A stretch of DNA of 64,000 nucleotides from Hippophae tibetana. Taxonomy: Eukaryota; Streptophyta; Magnoliopsida; Rosales; Elaeagnaceae. Made by a program: the position numbers and the translations under genes. This document shows, in pieces, positions 25,893 through 37,112 of this stretch. Each line of letters begins with the position of its first letter. Within the stretch, counting starts at the first letter, position 1. Below the pieces are notes generated by a model that did not search any database, had not been told where the DNA came from, and saw only the letters and a program-made list of their open reading frames with translations. Where the stretch lies: positions 21,411,501 to 21,475,500 of the forward strand of contig CM072803.1 in assembly GCA_037013495.1 (NCBI GenBank). The letters run 5' to 3'.

Positions 25893-27480
25893 TGATTAAA
25901 AATATATATATTTATATGATTTTATCATATATTTATATAAATTTGTCTTTTCAGAATCATGAATATTTTTATTGTTTTTCAAGTATTTTTGCTTAAAAAA
26001 GTAACTTAAAAACTCAAAGAAAAATACCGGAGGCAATACATCGTAAATATATTCATAAATTAAATGAGAAAAGGTCAACAAATATGCAAAAAAAATGGAC
26101 AAAATGAGTCAAAAATGTCAAAAAGAAGAAAATTGTGCACGCAGCCGCCCAGCAGCTCCCGCCAATACGTACAGTGCGTCCAGCCGCGTCGAACAACGCA
26201 AGTGCATCACCTAGTACGCGCGGACCTGCTCTCCATTCCGTGCCAGCGTCCATCTACGCCACAATCCGCGCGCGCCGCCGCGCCCAACGCCAGTATGACA
26301 TCAGTAATGATGTCATCATTCACTATTCTACGTTTCTATCATTTTTAATCATTTTTTCACCCATTTTTTCTTCCTCTCCTTACCTATAAATACCCTCATT
26401 CTCTTCACTTCAAATCACACATAAAAACACATTTTCTCTTCTTCTTTTTTCTTTCCATTTCTTAGTTTTAGCTTTTCTTAGTTAGTTTTTTCTAGTTTTA
26501 GCTTTTCTTAGTTTTAGAGTTTTCTCTTTTGAGAAAAACTAATTATATATTTTGTAATTTATTTACTTTTTGATTTAATAAATGGAAGTGCAAATTTTGT
26601 TTAGAGGTTTTCCGGCAACAGGAATAACATCAAAGTAGTGTAAGGATTTTATTTTCTTTATAGTTATTTTTTATGTTTTATTCTTATATGTTATATTTAA
26701 TTTGTCTGTGATTAAATTTAACTTTACTGGTTGTTTGTAAACATGATATAATAATAACGTTGTTATGCTTACGAAATATTAAATAGGTAAAAATCTCTAA
26801 AATTAATTGATTTTATTTCTATTCAAGATTTTATATTAAGAATGTTAGAGAGAAATATATTATTTTTCATTACAAACTTAAATCTGAAAATTAGATTTTA
26901 AGGTTTAGTTATCCGATCTCATTTAGAGTAGTGCTCTTTTACTTGTTGGTACAATCGCTCGGTAGTTAGAGTGAAGCTCTATTTCAAAAGTTTTATAAGA
27001 ATTATTATCTAAAAACGTATTGACAACATGTTTTCAGTAGTAATTTTAAAACTTGAAAGTTAGTACTCGGATAATTAAATTCTTAGGTTTAATTTGGACA
27101 CATTGAATAAAGTTTAAACTGTCTAACCCCACCAAAGATGGCATTTAAATGATTCATTTTCAATATCTTAGAAAAAAGAATTAATTTAATTAACCAAATT
27201 AGTTATCAAACTTATACATATGTGTTAATTGATTTGTTTAGTTAACAAAGAATATCTAAATCCAACAAATGTGGTATTCATATAAAAAGTGGAGAATCAA
27301 TAAATATCAATTTATATCTTTAATAACCTAAATAATATAAGCAAGTATAATTAACTTAGTTATTATATCCATAAATACTCCACTATTATAAATGATAAAA
27401 TTTGTATAAATGTTTATTGAATTCATATCTATGTTTATTTTATGTTCTTAGATTATAAACACAAAAACCCAAATATCGTG
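25893..27480 (+). mobile_element. LTR-like segment with GC-rich promoter region, 3' end missing
   Basis: A GC-rich island at 26135-26290 sits in very AT-rich DNA. A TGACATCAGTAATGATGTCA palindrome follows at 26295-26314, then TATAAATA at 26385-26392 and a CT-rich leader. The order (AT-rich start, GC-rich island, TATA box, pyrimidine leader, AT-rich body) matches the complete solo LTR at 42292-44177. Body motifs such as a GTATTCAT-AGTGGAG block near 27270 resemble the minus-strand fragment at 28853-29130. The GGGAACGAT...TATACTTGC tail of the family is not found here, so the 3' end is missing. The left border is tentative. Short frames across the island have no protein resemblance. Confidence 0.5.
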
Positions 27481-27993
27481 ACAGGATGTTTATGATTTAA
27501 TTTCATTTTTAAAAGTTTGAATAATAAATTAAAAACCACATATATTCATTCCTTATATCGACATTGGGAGTATACTTATCATTTTCTATGAAATGATTCA
27601 TGCACTTGTGAGAGTTTTGTAAATATAAAATCAAAGTATTGGTAGAATCGGTGATGTCGGTTTTGCTCATCACTACACAAGCGAGACCCAGCAAAAAACT
27701 TTGTTTACATAATTGTACGTTTGTGATATGACATAGGAAATGCAATACTTGAAATTATTTGTTTTGTTTGTCAATTATTTTATGACTAAAATGTTTGGGG
27801 TTGGTGTCATGGCTAGACGACCCCTATGAGAAACAAAGGTAGTTTCTTTTACTTATATTGATATATATTGTAAATATAAATAGAACTAGGGATAAATTTG
27901 TCATTTAACACATTCAAACTATAATTTTTGGTTTAATATTTGTGTAAAAAGGAACTTTTGATGTGTATAATATGCTCTCATCCTTGTACATAT

Positions 27994-28564
27994 TGTTAGG
28001 ATAATTCCGAACATCTCTCATGGTATTTAAAGAATGATTCCAATCATCAAATAGTTTTAAGGGCTAACCTCATTCATCATAAAAATGTGAAGATGATATA
28101 ATTATTCTAAGAGAATAGATATACAATAATTATCTTTTAATTATCTTAAAAGATAATTGAACAAATAATTAAGAATATATCTCTATATATAATATACATC
28201 TACAACAGATAACTGCCTACAATAGAAAGCTATTTATAAAGCTACAATAGCTCAATCCTCGTTAAACAAGGATAAGCTACCAGGTTTATTCTTTTTCTAT
28301 ATATAGTCATATATGTATAACATAATATTATATCAAATATCAAATATCATACATCTTATAACAGAAAATCACAGTTAAACACTTTATTTCCATATAATCA
28401 TTAAAGCGAAATCGAGATCTCTTCTTTTCTACTTTTTATAGTTATTAACTTAAGAATCGTAGGGTCGAAGACCACTCTTCCAAAAGGTGGTCCAAGGTTT
28501 TGGCAGTTTTGTAGATTCAATAAAGAACATTCATACCTGATGTTGACAAAAATCGGTATCAACA
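27994..28564 (+). repeat. LTR of a Tat-like Ty3/gypsy element
   Basis: The segment starts TGTTAGGATAAT and ends GGTATCAACA. About 120 bases before the end it has TTATTAACTTAAGAATCGTAGGGTC, split here as TTATTAACTTAAG followed by AATCGTAGGGTCG. This matches the ACTTAAGCGTCGGAGGG-like block known near the ends of Tat/Retand LTRs. It is followed by sequence resembling a decayed PBS (GTCGTATGTGGGAA for the usual GCCGTCTGTGGGAA). About 290 bp of probable internal sequence follows to about 28855. Length 571 bp. Confidence 0.6.
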
Positions 28565-28852
28565 TCTAATGTCGTATGTGGGAAAGAAGTATATTTTATT
28601 GGGCTAAAAAAAATTCAAAATTGTCGAACTTTCAAAAAAGTTTGATCTACTAAGAAAGAAATAAAAAAAAGACCATAGATCATAACAACAGTGTTTTCTA
28701 AAAAGAGAATATCAAAATTTTCTGATATATTATTTTCATCCATTTTGACTTCTGGACTTGTAAGCGGAGTCATAGATGAGACAACTACCTTCACCTCTTA
28801 GTCCCAACAACTTATTAGGAGGTCCAGCTTGCTAACTAGCAGGTCATCTAAT
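28565..28852 (+). mobile_element. PBS and leader remnant of the Tat-like element
   Basis: Immediately after the LTR is a decayed tRNA-complementary site (28566-28585, TCGTATGTGGGAA core) and then A-rich and Pro/Leu-type sequence without an intact frame. The fragment stops where the minus-strand LTR end begins near 28853, so the rest of the element was lost. Confidence 0.45.
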
Positions 28853-29130
28853 TGGCCACACATGAAATATGTGTAATGAATACGCAAGTATACGTATCAT
28901 AACAAGTAATATAATGATAAAAAAGATCGTTCCCACAAAAATTATGTTATTAGAAATTAATTTTTAAAACAAAAAAAAATAAAATCAATATTTTTTTGTG
29001 TTTTTATATTTTAAGAAAACAAAATTAAATTAATTAAACCAAATTTGGTAACTAAGAAGATATATGAGAAAATATCTAAGAATACTTAATCTCTCAATTT
29101 TATAAACATGTGAATCACTAAAACACTCCA
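28853..29130 (-). repeat. LTR 3' fragment, same family as the solo LTR at 42292-44177
   Basis: On the minus strand, 28937-28870 reads GTGGGAACGAT, then TATTACTTGT, then GTATACTTGCGT. The same three blocks, in the same order and nearly the same spacing, occur on the plus strand at 44096-44152. Upstream on the minus strand is about 190 bp of AT-rich body. The fragment meets the copia integrase relic at about 29130, so only the 3' end of this LTR is present. Confidence 0.6.
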
Positions 29131-29385
29131 TCTATGAATACTTTATCTGTTAACATTAGTATAGCCAATCTATTTATTAAGAAAGTGCATAAGAAAAAAG
29201 CTTCATTCCAGTATTTCATAGAAGAGAGGCATGATTAAGTAGTGCTAATCCCAAATCAACAGTGTGCTTACGTTTTCTTTTGACCATTCTATTTTGTTCA
29301 TGTGTGTGAGGGCATTAAGTGTGATCGATAATACCTAAACTTGTTAGAAAAGGTGTGAGACTTTGTAAGGTTTTAATTTTGTATC

Positions 29386-30046
29386 CTATTTGAAGTTCAA
29401 TTTCAATTTTGAATTGAATAAAAAATTAACACACATTAGATTTTTTTTCGTCAGAAAGTTAATCCAAGTGTAATGAATGTATTCATCTATGAAGTTTACA
29501 AAGTAAGTATAGCCATTGATTGATTGTTTATGTGCTATCCATACATCATAATAAGCAGTATATAAAAGAATTGCAGAATAAGTAAATCTATGTATAAAAG
29601 GCAATCTATGACTCTTGCTCACTTCACATGCATCAAAGGAATTCACTTTAAGTGTTTTGCTGAAAAAGAATTTTGCACTTGGATAAGACATTTTTGACTA
29701 TAGGTAAAGAGGCATAAGCTAATATTTGGCAAAGATTAGCTCATGCCTTAGAAGAAAATGATGACAGTTTGATGTCAAATGCATATTTCCCATTATGAAG
29801 TGTGCATTTAGTGAGGATTTCCTTTTCCAATTGATCCTTAACACAATAGTGAGTAGGGTGAAAATAAAAAAACACATTATTGTTTTTTAAAAATTGAGAA
29901 ACATTAAGCAATTTTCTGTATAAAACTAGAGGTTTGTCAATGAACTGAGAATCCAGTGTGTGATGCTCAATATTGGAAATTGATAATGTCTTACCATTTC
30001 CAATCATGAGCCTCTCAGATCTTATGTATGGTTGTGTGCAGGACAA
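29386..30046 (-). pseudogene. copia protease / pre-integrase / integrase fragment
   Basis: Two adjacent broken frames cover this stretch. The upstream one (30046-29741) has the pre-integrase style LMIGNGKTLSISNI block that follows the copia protease. The downstream one (29691-29386) has CEVSKSHRLPF followed by the D-x-W segment of the integrase core (YYDVWIAHKQSINGYTYFV). Integrase sequence continues in other frames to about 29120, including a GIIDHT block and EQNRMVKRK, the remnant of the usual PQQNG-V-ERKHR region. Confidence 0.75.
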
Positions 30047-30953
30047 GTTCTACACATCAGGAGTTACATGGTGACTTGCACCAAAATCACGAAACTAGTA
30101 AGGTTCTGAGTGGATAACAAGTGGATGAGTTGTTGATATGTGAAAGGCTAGATGTGCTCGAGGTAATTTTTTTGGATATGGTTGTGGATAAATTTGTAGG
30201 TACTGAGGCGAATGCGATGACCATTGAGCAAGAGCATATGAATTTTGGACTGGTGGGTTTTGAAAAGAACTAATGAGTGTGGTTAACATAGCTAGCGCAA
30301 AGGGTCTCTTAAAGAAGTATTGTGGCAGATATGATGGTTAAGGATAAGTATTAGCTTGATATCGATGTATGAGTGGTTGTTTAAAATTAGGCTGAGCTTG
30401 ATCAGGTGAAATGTAGTTTATGTCAAATCGAAACCAACATGTAGCAACTATGTTGCCAGTTTTACCACATAGTTCGCATTGCACTCTTCCTCTACCATAA
30501 CCAAAGGTAGGTGCTCTGTCACGTAAGTAAGGATAATATGGTGATGTTAGTGGTGAGGGTTATGATCCAAACTAAGGTGCTTGTGAACTATATCGTGCAG
30601 AATGAGGATATTGATTATTACCAATCAATTTTTGATCATAACTCTTATTGTAGATAAAATTAAGGAGTAATTTAAGGAGTAAATCAAGGAGAGAAAAAAG
30701 GAAAGAACCCACATTGAAACTAAGCTCTTGGCGATGATGAATTAAATATCTCCTGGAGTTCCTACCTGCTCAATGTGAAGGGAAAATATTGTGGTAAAAG
30801 GAAAGGTCCCACATCGATAACAATATTTTTTTTCTATCGTAATTAGTATTTTTGTTAGTTTTACCTTTGGTGCCTTGACTTCTCATCAGTTTCAACGACT
30901 TTTGTGCAAGCTTAGATCCATAAACCTTATGGGTCCAGCTTGAGAGGGAGTAT

Positions 30954-31360
30954 TGAAGATAAAATTAAGAAGTAATTTAAGGAGTAAATTAAGAAGTGTT
31001 AACTCCTTAATTCAAGGAGTAAATTAAGGAGTAAATCAAAGAGTTATCATCCTTAATTTAAGGATTAATTGAAGGAGAAAAACAAGAAATACTTAATTTA
31101 AAGAGTAAAACAAGGAATACTTAATTCAAAGAGTAAAACAATGAATACTTAATTCAAAGAGTAAAACTAGGAATACTTAATTCAACGGGTAAATCAAAGA
31201 ATGTTTAATTCATAGAGTAATTTAAGGAGTAAATCTCCCTATATATAGCTATAGAATTGTAATGAAAATATGAAAGAAATAATACAATTTTAAGAGATCT
31301 TGTTTTATTTAGTTAGGCTTTGGTCTTTGGTCTTGGCATTTTCTACACAAATTTTCAACA
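30954..31360 (+). repeat. Middle LTR of the TRIM-like element
   Basis: This 407-bp LTR starts TGAAGATAAAATTAAG and ends CAAATTTTCAACA, directly before the PBS. Its 5' two-thirds is built of imperfect short repeats around TTAAGGAGTAAA and ACTTAATTCAA. A TATATATAG box lies at about 31240. The same LTR recurs at 32254-32592 and, inverted, at 19866-20140. Confidence 0.8.
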
Positions 31361-31374
31361 TGGTATCAGAGCAA
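31361..31374 (+). other. Primer binding site of the TRIM-like element
   Basis: TGGTATCAGAGCAA directly follows the LTR terminus CA. It is the standard site complementary to initiator-methionine tRNA and fixes plus-strand orientation. Confidence 0.85.
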
Positions 31375-31524
31375 GTCGATCTTCATGAAAACATTGTTAT
31401 TCCTCTACCGAAATAGCATATACTTGTAACTTTTATAATCTTATCTCTGTTTTCAACAACAGAGTCTGTGATGTCTTAAAGTGCATTTGACACTCTATCA
31501 GAGCGATTTCTTGTTCTATTTTTT

Positions 31525-32112
31525 TTTCAAATCAAACTCTTGGCGATGATGGATTGAATCTCTCCTGTAGCTTCTACCTACTTGATATGGAGGATAAGTA
31601 TTGTGGTAAAAGGAAAAGTCCCAGAGCAAGTTGATCTTCGTGAAAAAAATTGTTATTCCTCTGCTCAAAGTGCATTTGGCACTCTATTAGAGCAATTTTT
31701 TATTCTATTTGTTTTTTTAAAACCAAATTTCTTGGTGGTGATGAGTTAAATTTCTCCTGTAGCTTCTACCTACCCGATGTGGAGAGAAAATATTGTGGTA
31801 AAAGGATAGGTCCCACATTGAAACTAAGCTTTTGGCGATGATGGATTAAATCTCTCCTGCAGCTTCTACCTACTTGATATGGAATAGGAGTATTATGGTA
31901 AAAGGAAAGGTTCTACATTGAAATCAAGCTCTTGGCGATGATGGATTAAATCTCTCCTACAGCTTCTACTTACCTGATATGGAGGAGAAGTATTATGGTA
32001 AAATGAAAGGTCTCACATTGAAACTAAACTCTTGGCGATGATGGATTAAATCTCTCCTAAAACTTCTACGATGTGAAGGGTAAGTATTGTGGTAAAAAAA
32101 AAGGTCCCACAT
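31525..32112 (+). repeat. Internal tandem repeats, about 100 bp each
   Basis: A unit containing CTTGGCGATGATGGATTAA, TCTCTCCTG-AGCTTCTACC, GATATGGAG and TATTGTGGTAAAAGGAAAGG recurs near 31528, 31728, 31828, 31930 and 32031. The last four are contiguous with a period close to 100 bp. A further copy lies at about 30718 in the left internal segment. Copies differ by scattered substitutions and small indels. No frame is conserved across them. Confidence 0.75.
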
Positions 32113-32253
32113 CAACAACAATATTTTTTTTTGTTATCGTAATCAGCATTTTTGTTAGTTTTACCTTTGTTGTCTTGTCTTTTTATCAATTTCAATAACT
32201 TCTGTGTAAGCTTAGATCCATAAACCTTATGAATCCAGCTTGAGTGGGAGTAT

Positions 32254-32592
32254 TGAAAATAAAATTAAGGAGTAAATTAAGGAGTGTTAACTCCTTAATT
32301 CAAGGAGTAAATCAAGAATCTTAATTAAATGAGTAAATTAATGAGTAATTTAAGAAGAAAAACAATAAATTCTTAATTTAAGGAGTAAAACAAGAAATCT
32401 TTAATTCAATAAGTAAATTAAAGAATGTTTAATTAAAATAGTAATTCAAGAAGTAAATTTTATTATATATAGATATAAAATTATAATAAAAATATGAAAA
32501 AAATAATATAAAATTGAAAGAGTTTGTTTTATTTGACAAGACCTTTAGGCCTTGGTTTTTAGTCTTGGCATTTTCTACACAGTTTTTCAACA
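32254..32592 (+). repeat. 3' LTR of the TRIM-like element
   Basis: Starts TGAAAATAAAATTAAGG after a purine-rich tract and ends CAGTTTTTCAACA. It matches 30954-31360 but is shorter (339 bp) because of internal deletions in the short-repeat region, and has extra substitutions. Confidence 0.75.
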
Positions 32593-33330
32593 ATTCTCAT
32601 GGTCAGTATGTTGTTTAATAGATAAATTGACAAAAGGTATACAGATACTACCTTCCTCCTTTGTAGCCTTGATTCAGCATTTGCATCATCTATTGTGATT
32701 TGTTCAGAGAGCACTCTTCCAATGAGTATGGAGAACACACCGTCATAGTGTTCATTAAGTCCACTCAGAACTGTCATTAGTTTCTCATATTTAGAAATAC
32801 CATATCCAGCAGCACTCAACTCATATATGAGCATTTTAATTTTCAGAATATACTCAACAATGGTATAGTTTCCTTTTTTTTTAAGTTTTGGAGCTCCTCT
32901 TTAATCTGAATCACTCTTGTGCGTGACTTTGAGGCATAAGACTTTTCAAGTCTCATCCAGGCATCTCTGGAAGTATCAAAGCCTGAAATCTATTTAAGCA
33001 TATCTTCACTCATTGAAGACATTAACCAACATTCAAGTACTATATCTTGCTTTTTGCACAATTTAAAAATTGGGTTTGCTGTTCCATCGCTATGAAACTG
33101 AGATGATGGTTCTTGAAGAACATAGCTTTCAAGTTCTAAGATGCGTAGAATTTTAAGGATTTGATGTTTCTAGATTATGTAATTTTTGTCATATAGTTTA
33201 ATGGCTACTAAAATATTGTGAAATGTGATGAGAGCTTAATCTGCTTGATTCAAGTTTGGGTTGTTTGGAGGTGGGTTAATTGCTAGTTGTGGTGGGTTTG
33301 GTAAAATGACTTCAAGAATTTCTTCCATGG
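32559..33330 (-). pseudogene. copia gag N-terminal fragment
   Basis: The frame ending at 32593 reads through KYEKLMTVLSGLNEHYDGV and ...IDDANAESRLQRRK, the usual UBN2/gag form. Upstream sequence to about 33330 carries further broken gag. It is cut at 32593 by the TRIM-like insertion, so the last residues of the frame near 32560-32592 belong to that element's LTR. Confidence 0.65.
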
Positions 33331-33371
33331 TTACGTTTTAAGCTTTTTGAACTTTACAGTTCTGATACTAT

Positions 33372-33690
33372 GAGAAATTTAACAATTATATAAGATAATG
33401 AGAGAAGAACAAGCAGAAAGAGAGAGAGAGAAGATGAAGATTGATTTTGTATTTTCCTTTATGAGAATCTTAAACTTTTACAAAACCATTGTATCCTAAC
33501 AAATTTTTAGTGCCATCATTGCAATATTCCTTTGTGCGTAAGTGGTGTGAGCTTCGTTACATTCTTTGCACATGACGTGGTGAGTTAGTTACAATTTCCT
33601 GCACATTGCATTCTCAGCCCATGACTCTTGGCACACGGCAATCTCAGCACATGACATGGCACTTGTTGCCTATATTTCCAATGATTCATT
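33372..33690 (-). repeat. Probable 5' LTR of the copia element at 29120-33371
   Basis: The segment starts TGAGAAATTTAACAA just outside the PBS-like site, as the inner end of an LTR should. It contains a GAGAGAGAGA tract and several CACATGAC and GCACA repeats. The outer border near 33690 is a guess because the 3' LTR needed for comparison is absent. Confidence 0.45.
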
Positions 33691-35935
33691 TGGATTGGGT
33701 TGAGATATTTCATTCATAATTAGTATATTATCCTTTGATAATAAAAAGAGTTTAATTTAATCTAATAATTTTAAATTTGTTAATAGAAAGATAATTTTTA
33801 AAGAAGTGTGTTTTTTCATTAATTAAATACGTATATATATATATTACGCTGGATTGTTAGTAATAATAATAAATTTAAAAAAAAAAGCACTTGACCTTAA
33901 CATTATACCATGAACCCTGTAAAAGCTTTTAATTCTTGTCAAAACAAAAATGATGACGAACTAAACATGTTCTACTTTGGTATAGAGTCCAATAACATGA
34001 CATTTTAAGAATACTAATTTAGCTTAGAAAATTATTAATTAGTATTGCATTAAGTTAATTTAATGGTTCATTATAGGGAGTATTAAACACAAAAGAAAAA
34101 GAAAAGTGTATAATTTTATATCTATGGTGAGCATTTTACATGCAAATAAATTAGACTAATTTTTTTTAAAATTATTTCAAACCACCGGGTAAATTCAACT
34201 AATAATAAATATAATTTTTTATATTAATGGATAGAAAAAAAAAATTGTTTTTTTTATTATTTCTTTCCTACATATATAGATACAATTCTTATAGCTATTG
34301 TTTTTAACAAGTAAAAGGGTAGGTTAATGATATTTTTACGAGAAATAATAAGTAAATTCAACAAATAGTGAATATAAATTTTTATAATAGTTGAATTTTT
34401 ATTTTATTTTAAAAAATTATTAATTAATTTTAAATTATGATAAAATATATAAAAATAATTTAAAATATTTTATAATTAAAATTATTTATATAAAAGATGG
34501 ATCCGAATATATATTTCCTTGTTTTTTTTTTCCTCCCAACCAATAAAATAATGAACTATAATCATTTACACATATTTAATATTAAGTATCATCTAATTAA
34601 ATTATATTCAATATTATTGAAGTGTTATTTTTATTGTTATAAATCTTAAAGTTGTTATTTTATGTATTAAAAAAATACATACTAAACAAAACAAGTAAAT
34701 AAATTAATAAAATGTTAAAAAGAAATTTTTTGATTGTGTTTTAAATGCATATATTTGATAATTAAAATATTTTAATATTTTAATTTAATAAGAATATTGA
34801 ACTCGTGAAATATTATGTAAAACAAAATCGTAGATTTTATAATAATTTTGAAAAATATTAAAGTTATGGATGAAATTTATTATATCATTATCTTTCTAGA
34901 CATGAATATATATTTAATAGTATGAATATTTTAATCATTATGTACATTTTAACAATAATATGAAATTTTTCACGTAAATTCATTTTATATATTATTTTAC
35001 ATAATTTGTTCAGTTGTACAAGAGTGTATTTTTGTTCTCGTACAATTTGACAAAGAAATGAACATATCAAAAACATAAAAAAATATTATTGATAAATTAA
35101 TATTTTTTTATTTAAAATATAAATTTTAATAAATGCTTGTTTATTTTTATCTATTTTATACTTAATTATAAATAATACTTATGTTACCTGCTCTATTATT
35201 TTAAACAATTAAAAAAAGGACTTTTTAGTTTTTTTTTTTTTATTATTCTTAACTATTTGGGCTGTTGTTAATTTGCGAAAAACTTGGGTCTTGTGGACAT
35301 AGGATCCATTAACGTCATGTAGTTGTGACTTGAGAGAAACAAACTTACGAAGTTGCATTACTTTCCCAAACATTAAAATACTGTAAAGATGCTTTTCATT
35401 ATATTCCCAAACATTACAAAAAAAATACTTCAAAATACTTAAAAAAATGATGAATGAACACAAAGTTATAAATATATTTATATTTATATTAATTATTATA
35501 TTTTAAAAATAAATAAATAATTTTGTTATTTTTAAAATTATTTATTTTAAGATGTGCCATACTATAAACAATATGAATACATTATAAATATGTGTACAAA
35601 TTTATGAAAAAATTCTTAATATTCTCCTTACTTTTTTATTCTTTTTTACATCTTCCTTAAAAATAAATAAATATTTTAGAATCACCTAATTTATTAGTGG
35701 TACTAATTTAATTAATAAAAAACTAATGTTATAAATCAAGTTATTATTGTATGCATTAATTAATAAATAAGCTATTAATTGTATGTAATATTAAAAACGT
35801 GTGATGATGAATAATTATTGGATAATTTATTAACATGATTAATTAAATTATAGTATATGAATTAATTTATCCATTAAATTATAATATAAAAATAATTTGT
35901 ATCACTATTTATTGCACACATTTACTAACATGTAA
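33691..35935. other. AT-rich gene-free DNA
   Basis: No supported gene. There is a short TA microsatellite near 33831-33845. Frames of 60-85 codons on the minus strand near 34888-35463 have no recognisable motif. Confidence 0.5.
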
Positions 35936-35939
35936 TAAT

Positions 35940-36425
35940 ATAGGTCGAGGTGATATAATTTTTAATATGTTAAATCATTTGTGTCATTTAGTTTCTTAGA
36001 TTAGAAAAATATAATTTAATCTTTTAATTTTTTAAAAAATATTACTTAAAGTCAGATTATATTACTTTAATAAATTTTTATATAAAATATTATTATTTTT
36101 TATCAAGTAATTAAAATAAAAAAAATTTAATAAAAAAAGTAAAATTTAATATATAATAGTTTAAGAAAAATAAACAATAATAAAATTTAGAAAAAAAATT
36201 AATAATTAATAAAATAGTAACATTAACAAAATATTAAAAATGAATTTTTTATGAATTTTTTATATTAATTGTTACATTATCATTATTAAATAATCATATT
36301 TTAATAAAAAAAATCATTAAAATGATATAATTTATTCTTAATTATCACTTTTTATAAAGTCAAAAAACTAAATGACATTATTTATAACCTAAAAAACTAA
36401 GCAATATAGATGACCTGATATAAAA
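35940..36425. repeat. Inverted-repeat element (MITE-like)
   Basis: The left arm has GTGTCATTTAGTTTCTTAGA near 35980. The right arm has TCAAAAAACTAAATGACATT near 36360 and AAAAAACTAAGCAATATAGA near 36391, which are its inverse counterparts. The middle is low-complexity A/T. Ends and target duplication unresolved. Confidence 0.4.
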
Positions 36426-36755
36426 GATCTTTTTAATATTTTTCTCTATAAGTTAATTTTATGTTAGTAAATAATCTCAAAATTACTAACAAGACAATTA
36501 CAATAAAAAAATCATATAATATAATTATAATAAGAAATTTATATATATCTCAAATTTAAAACTTAATTTAAATAAATATTATTAATAAGTATAATTAAAT
36601 TTATTAATATATATCAAATAAAAATTATTATATTAATTAAGATAATAATATATTTTTTAAGGCAAACACAAAAATAATCAACCTATAAAATAAATCAATT
36701 ACCAATGTTAAAGAAAATCTTAAGTACTTTATCACATTTAACCGATGTTAGATAC

Positions 36756-37112
36756 TAGGGGTGTCCATGGTTCGGTTTTTTTTTTTAAATATTTAACCGG
36801 ATCGGACCGTTCATATTACTCGGATCGGACCGTTTGAAACGGTTTTAAGAAATAAAAACCGGACCGGACCGTTTGACTTATAAAATCGTTCGGTCTGGTT
36901 TTTATTTCCGGTTTTGTTCGATTTTTTTATAATTTAATGAAAAATAATATAAAAAATTTAATATATTATTAAACCGGTCCGGTCCGGTTTGAACGGTTTA
37001 AAATTAATACAAACCGGACCGGACCGTTTGATTAGTAAAACCGTTCAATTTGGTCTAATCCGGTCCGGTTTTACGATTTAGTCCAGTCTGGTTCGGTTTA
37101 TGGACACCCCTA
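36756..37112. mobile_element. hAT-superfamily MITE
   Basis: A 357-bp non-coding element with terminal inverted repeats TAGGGGTGTCCAT at the left end and ATGGACACCCCTA at the right. Flanking 8-bp sequences TTAGATAC (36748-36755) and TTAGATCG (37113-37120) agree at six of eight positions, consistent with an aged hAT target duplication. The interior is full of CCGGACCGGACCG and CCGGTCCGGTCCGG motifs in both orientations, so a transcript could form a long hairpin. CACTA elements would give 3-bp duplications and Mutator elements about 9 bp, so hAT is the best fit. Confidence 0.8.

Larger units (their letters stand above)
30649..32592 (+). mobile_element. Non-autonomous LTR element with three LTR copies (TRIM-like)
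   Basis: The structure is: LTR fragment 30649-30696, internal 30697-30953, full LTR 30954-31360, PBS 31361-31374, internal 31375-32253, LTR 32254-32592. LTRs begin TG(A/T)(A/G)(G/A)ATAAAATTAAG and end TTTTTCAACA. The PBS reads TGGTATCAGAGCAA. The internal DNA has no coding capacity and instead contains about five or six roughly 100-bp repeats. A purine-rich GAG(A/T)GGGAGTAT tract precedes the second and third LTRs. The element lies in the opposite orientation to the copia gag that it interrupts. LTR-internal-LTR-internal-LTR suggests unequal recombination between copies. No matching target-site duplication was seen. Confidence 0.75.
29120..33371 (-). mobile_element. Truncated Ty1/copia element carrying a nested insertion
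   Basis: Read on the minus strand: PBS-like sequence at 33361-33371 (ATAGTATCAGAAC, one base off the usual TGGTATCAGA at the start), gag from about 33330 to 32593, a foreign insert at 30649-32592, then zinc-knuckle and protease/pre-integrase (30646-29700) and integrase (29691-29120). Recognisable blocks are the gag segment KLMTVLSGLNEHYDGV, the pre-integrase segment CEVSKSHRLPF, and the integrase remnants GIIDHT, EQNRMVKRK and KLFSYA. The reverse transcriptase, RNase H and 3' LTR are missing. Stops and frameshifts are frequent, so it is dead. Confidence 0.75.

Noticed and set aside
26053..26389. Overlapping frames rich in Arg, Ala and Pro
   Set aside because: Same situation: a GC-rich LTR-like promoter region, with frames on both strands and no protein resemblance.
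27509..27745. 78-codon minus-strand frame
   Set aside because: No recognisable motif and no supporting splice or promoter context; chance frame in repeat-derived DNA.
35209..35463. 84-codon minus-strand frame
   Set aside because: Hydrophobic start and Lys-rich end come from A/T bias; nothing recognisable.
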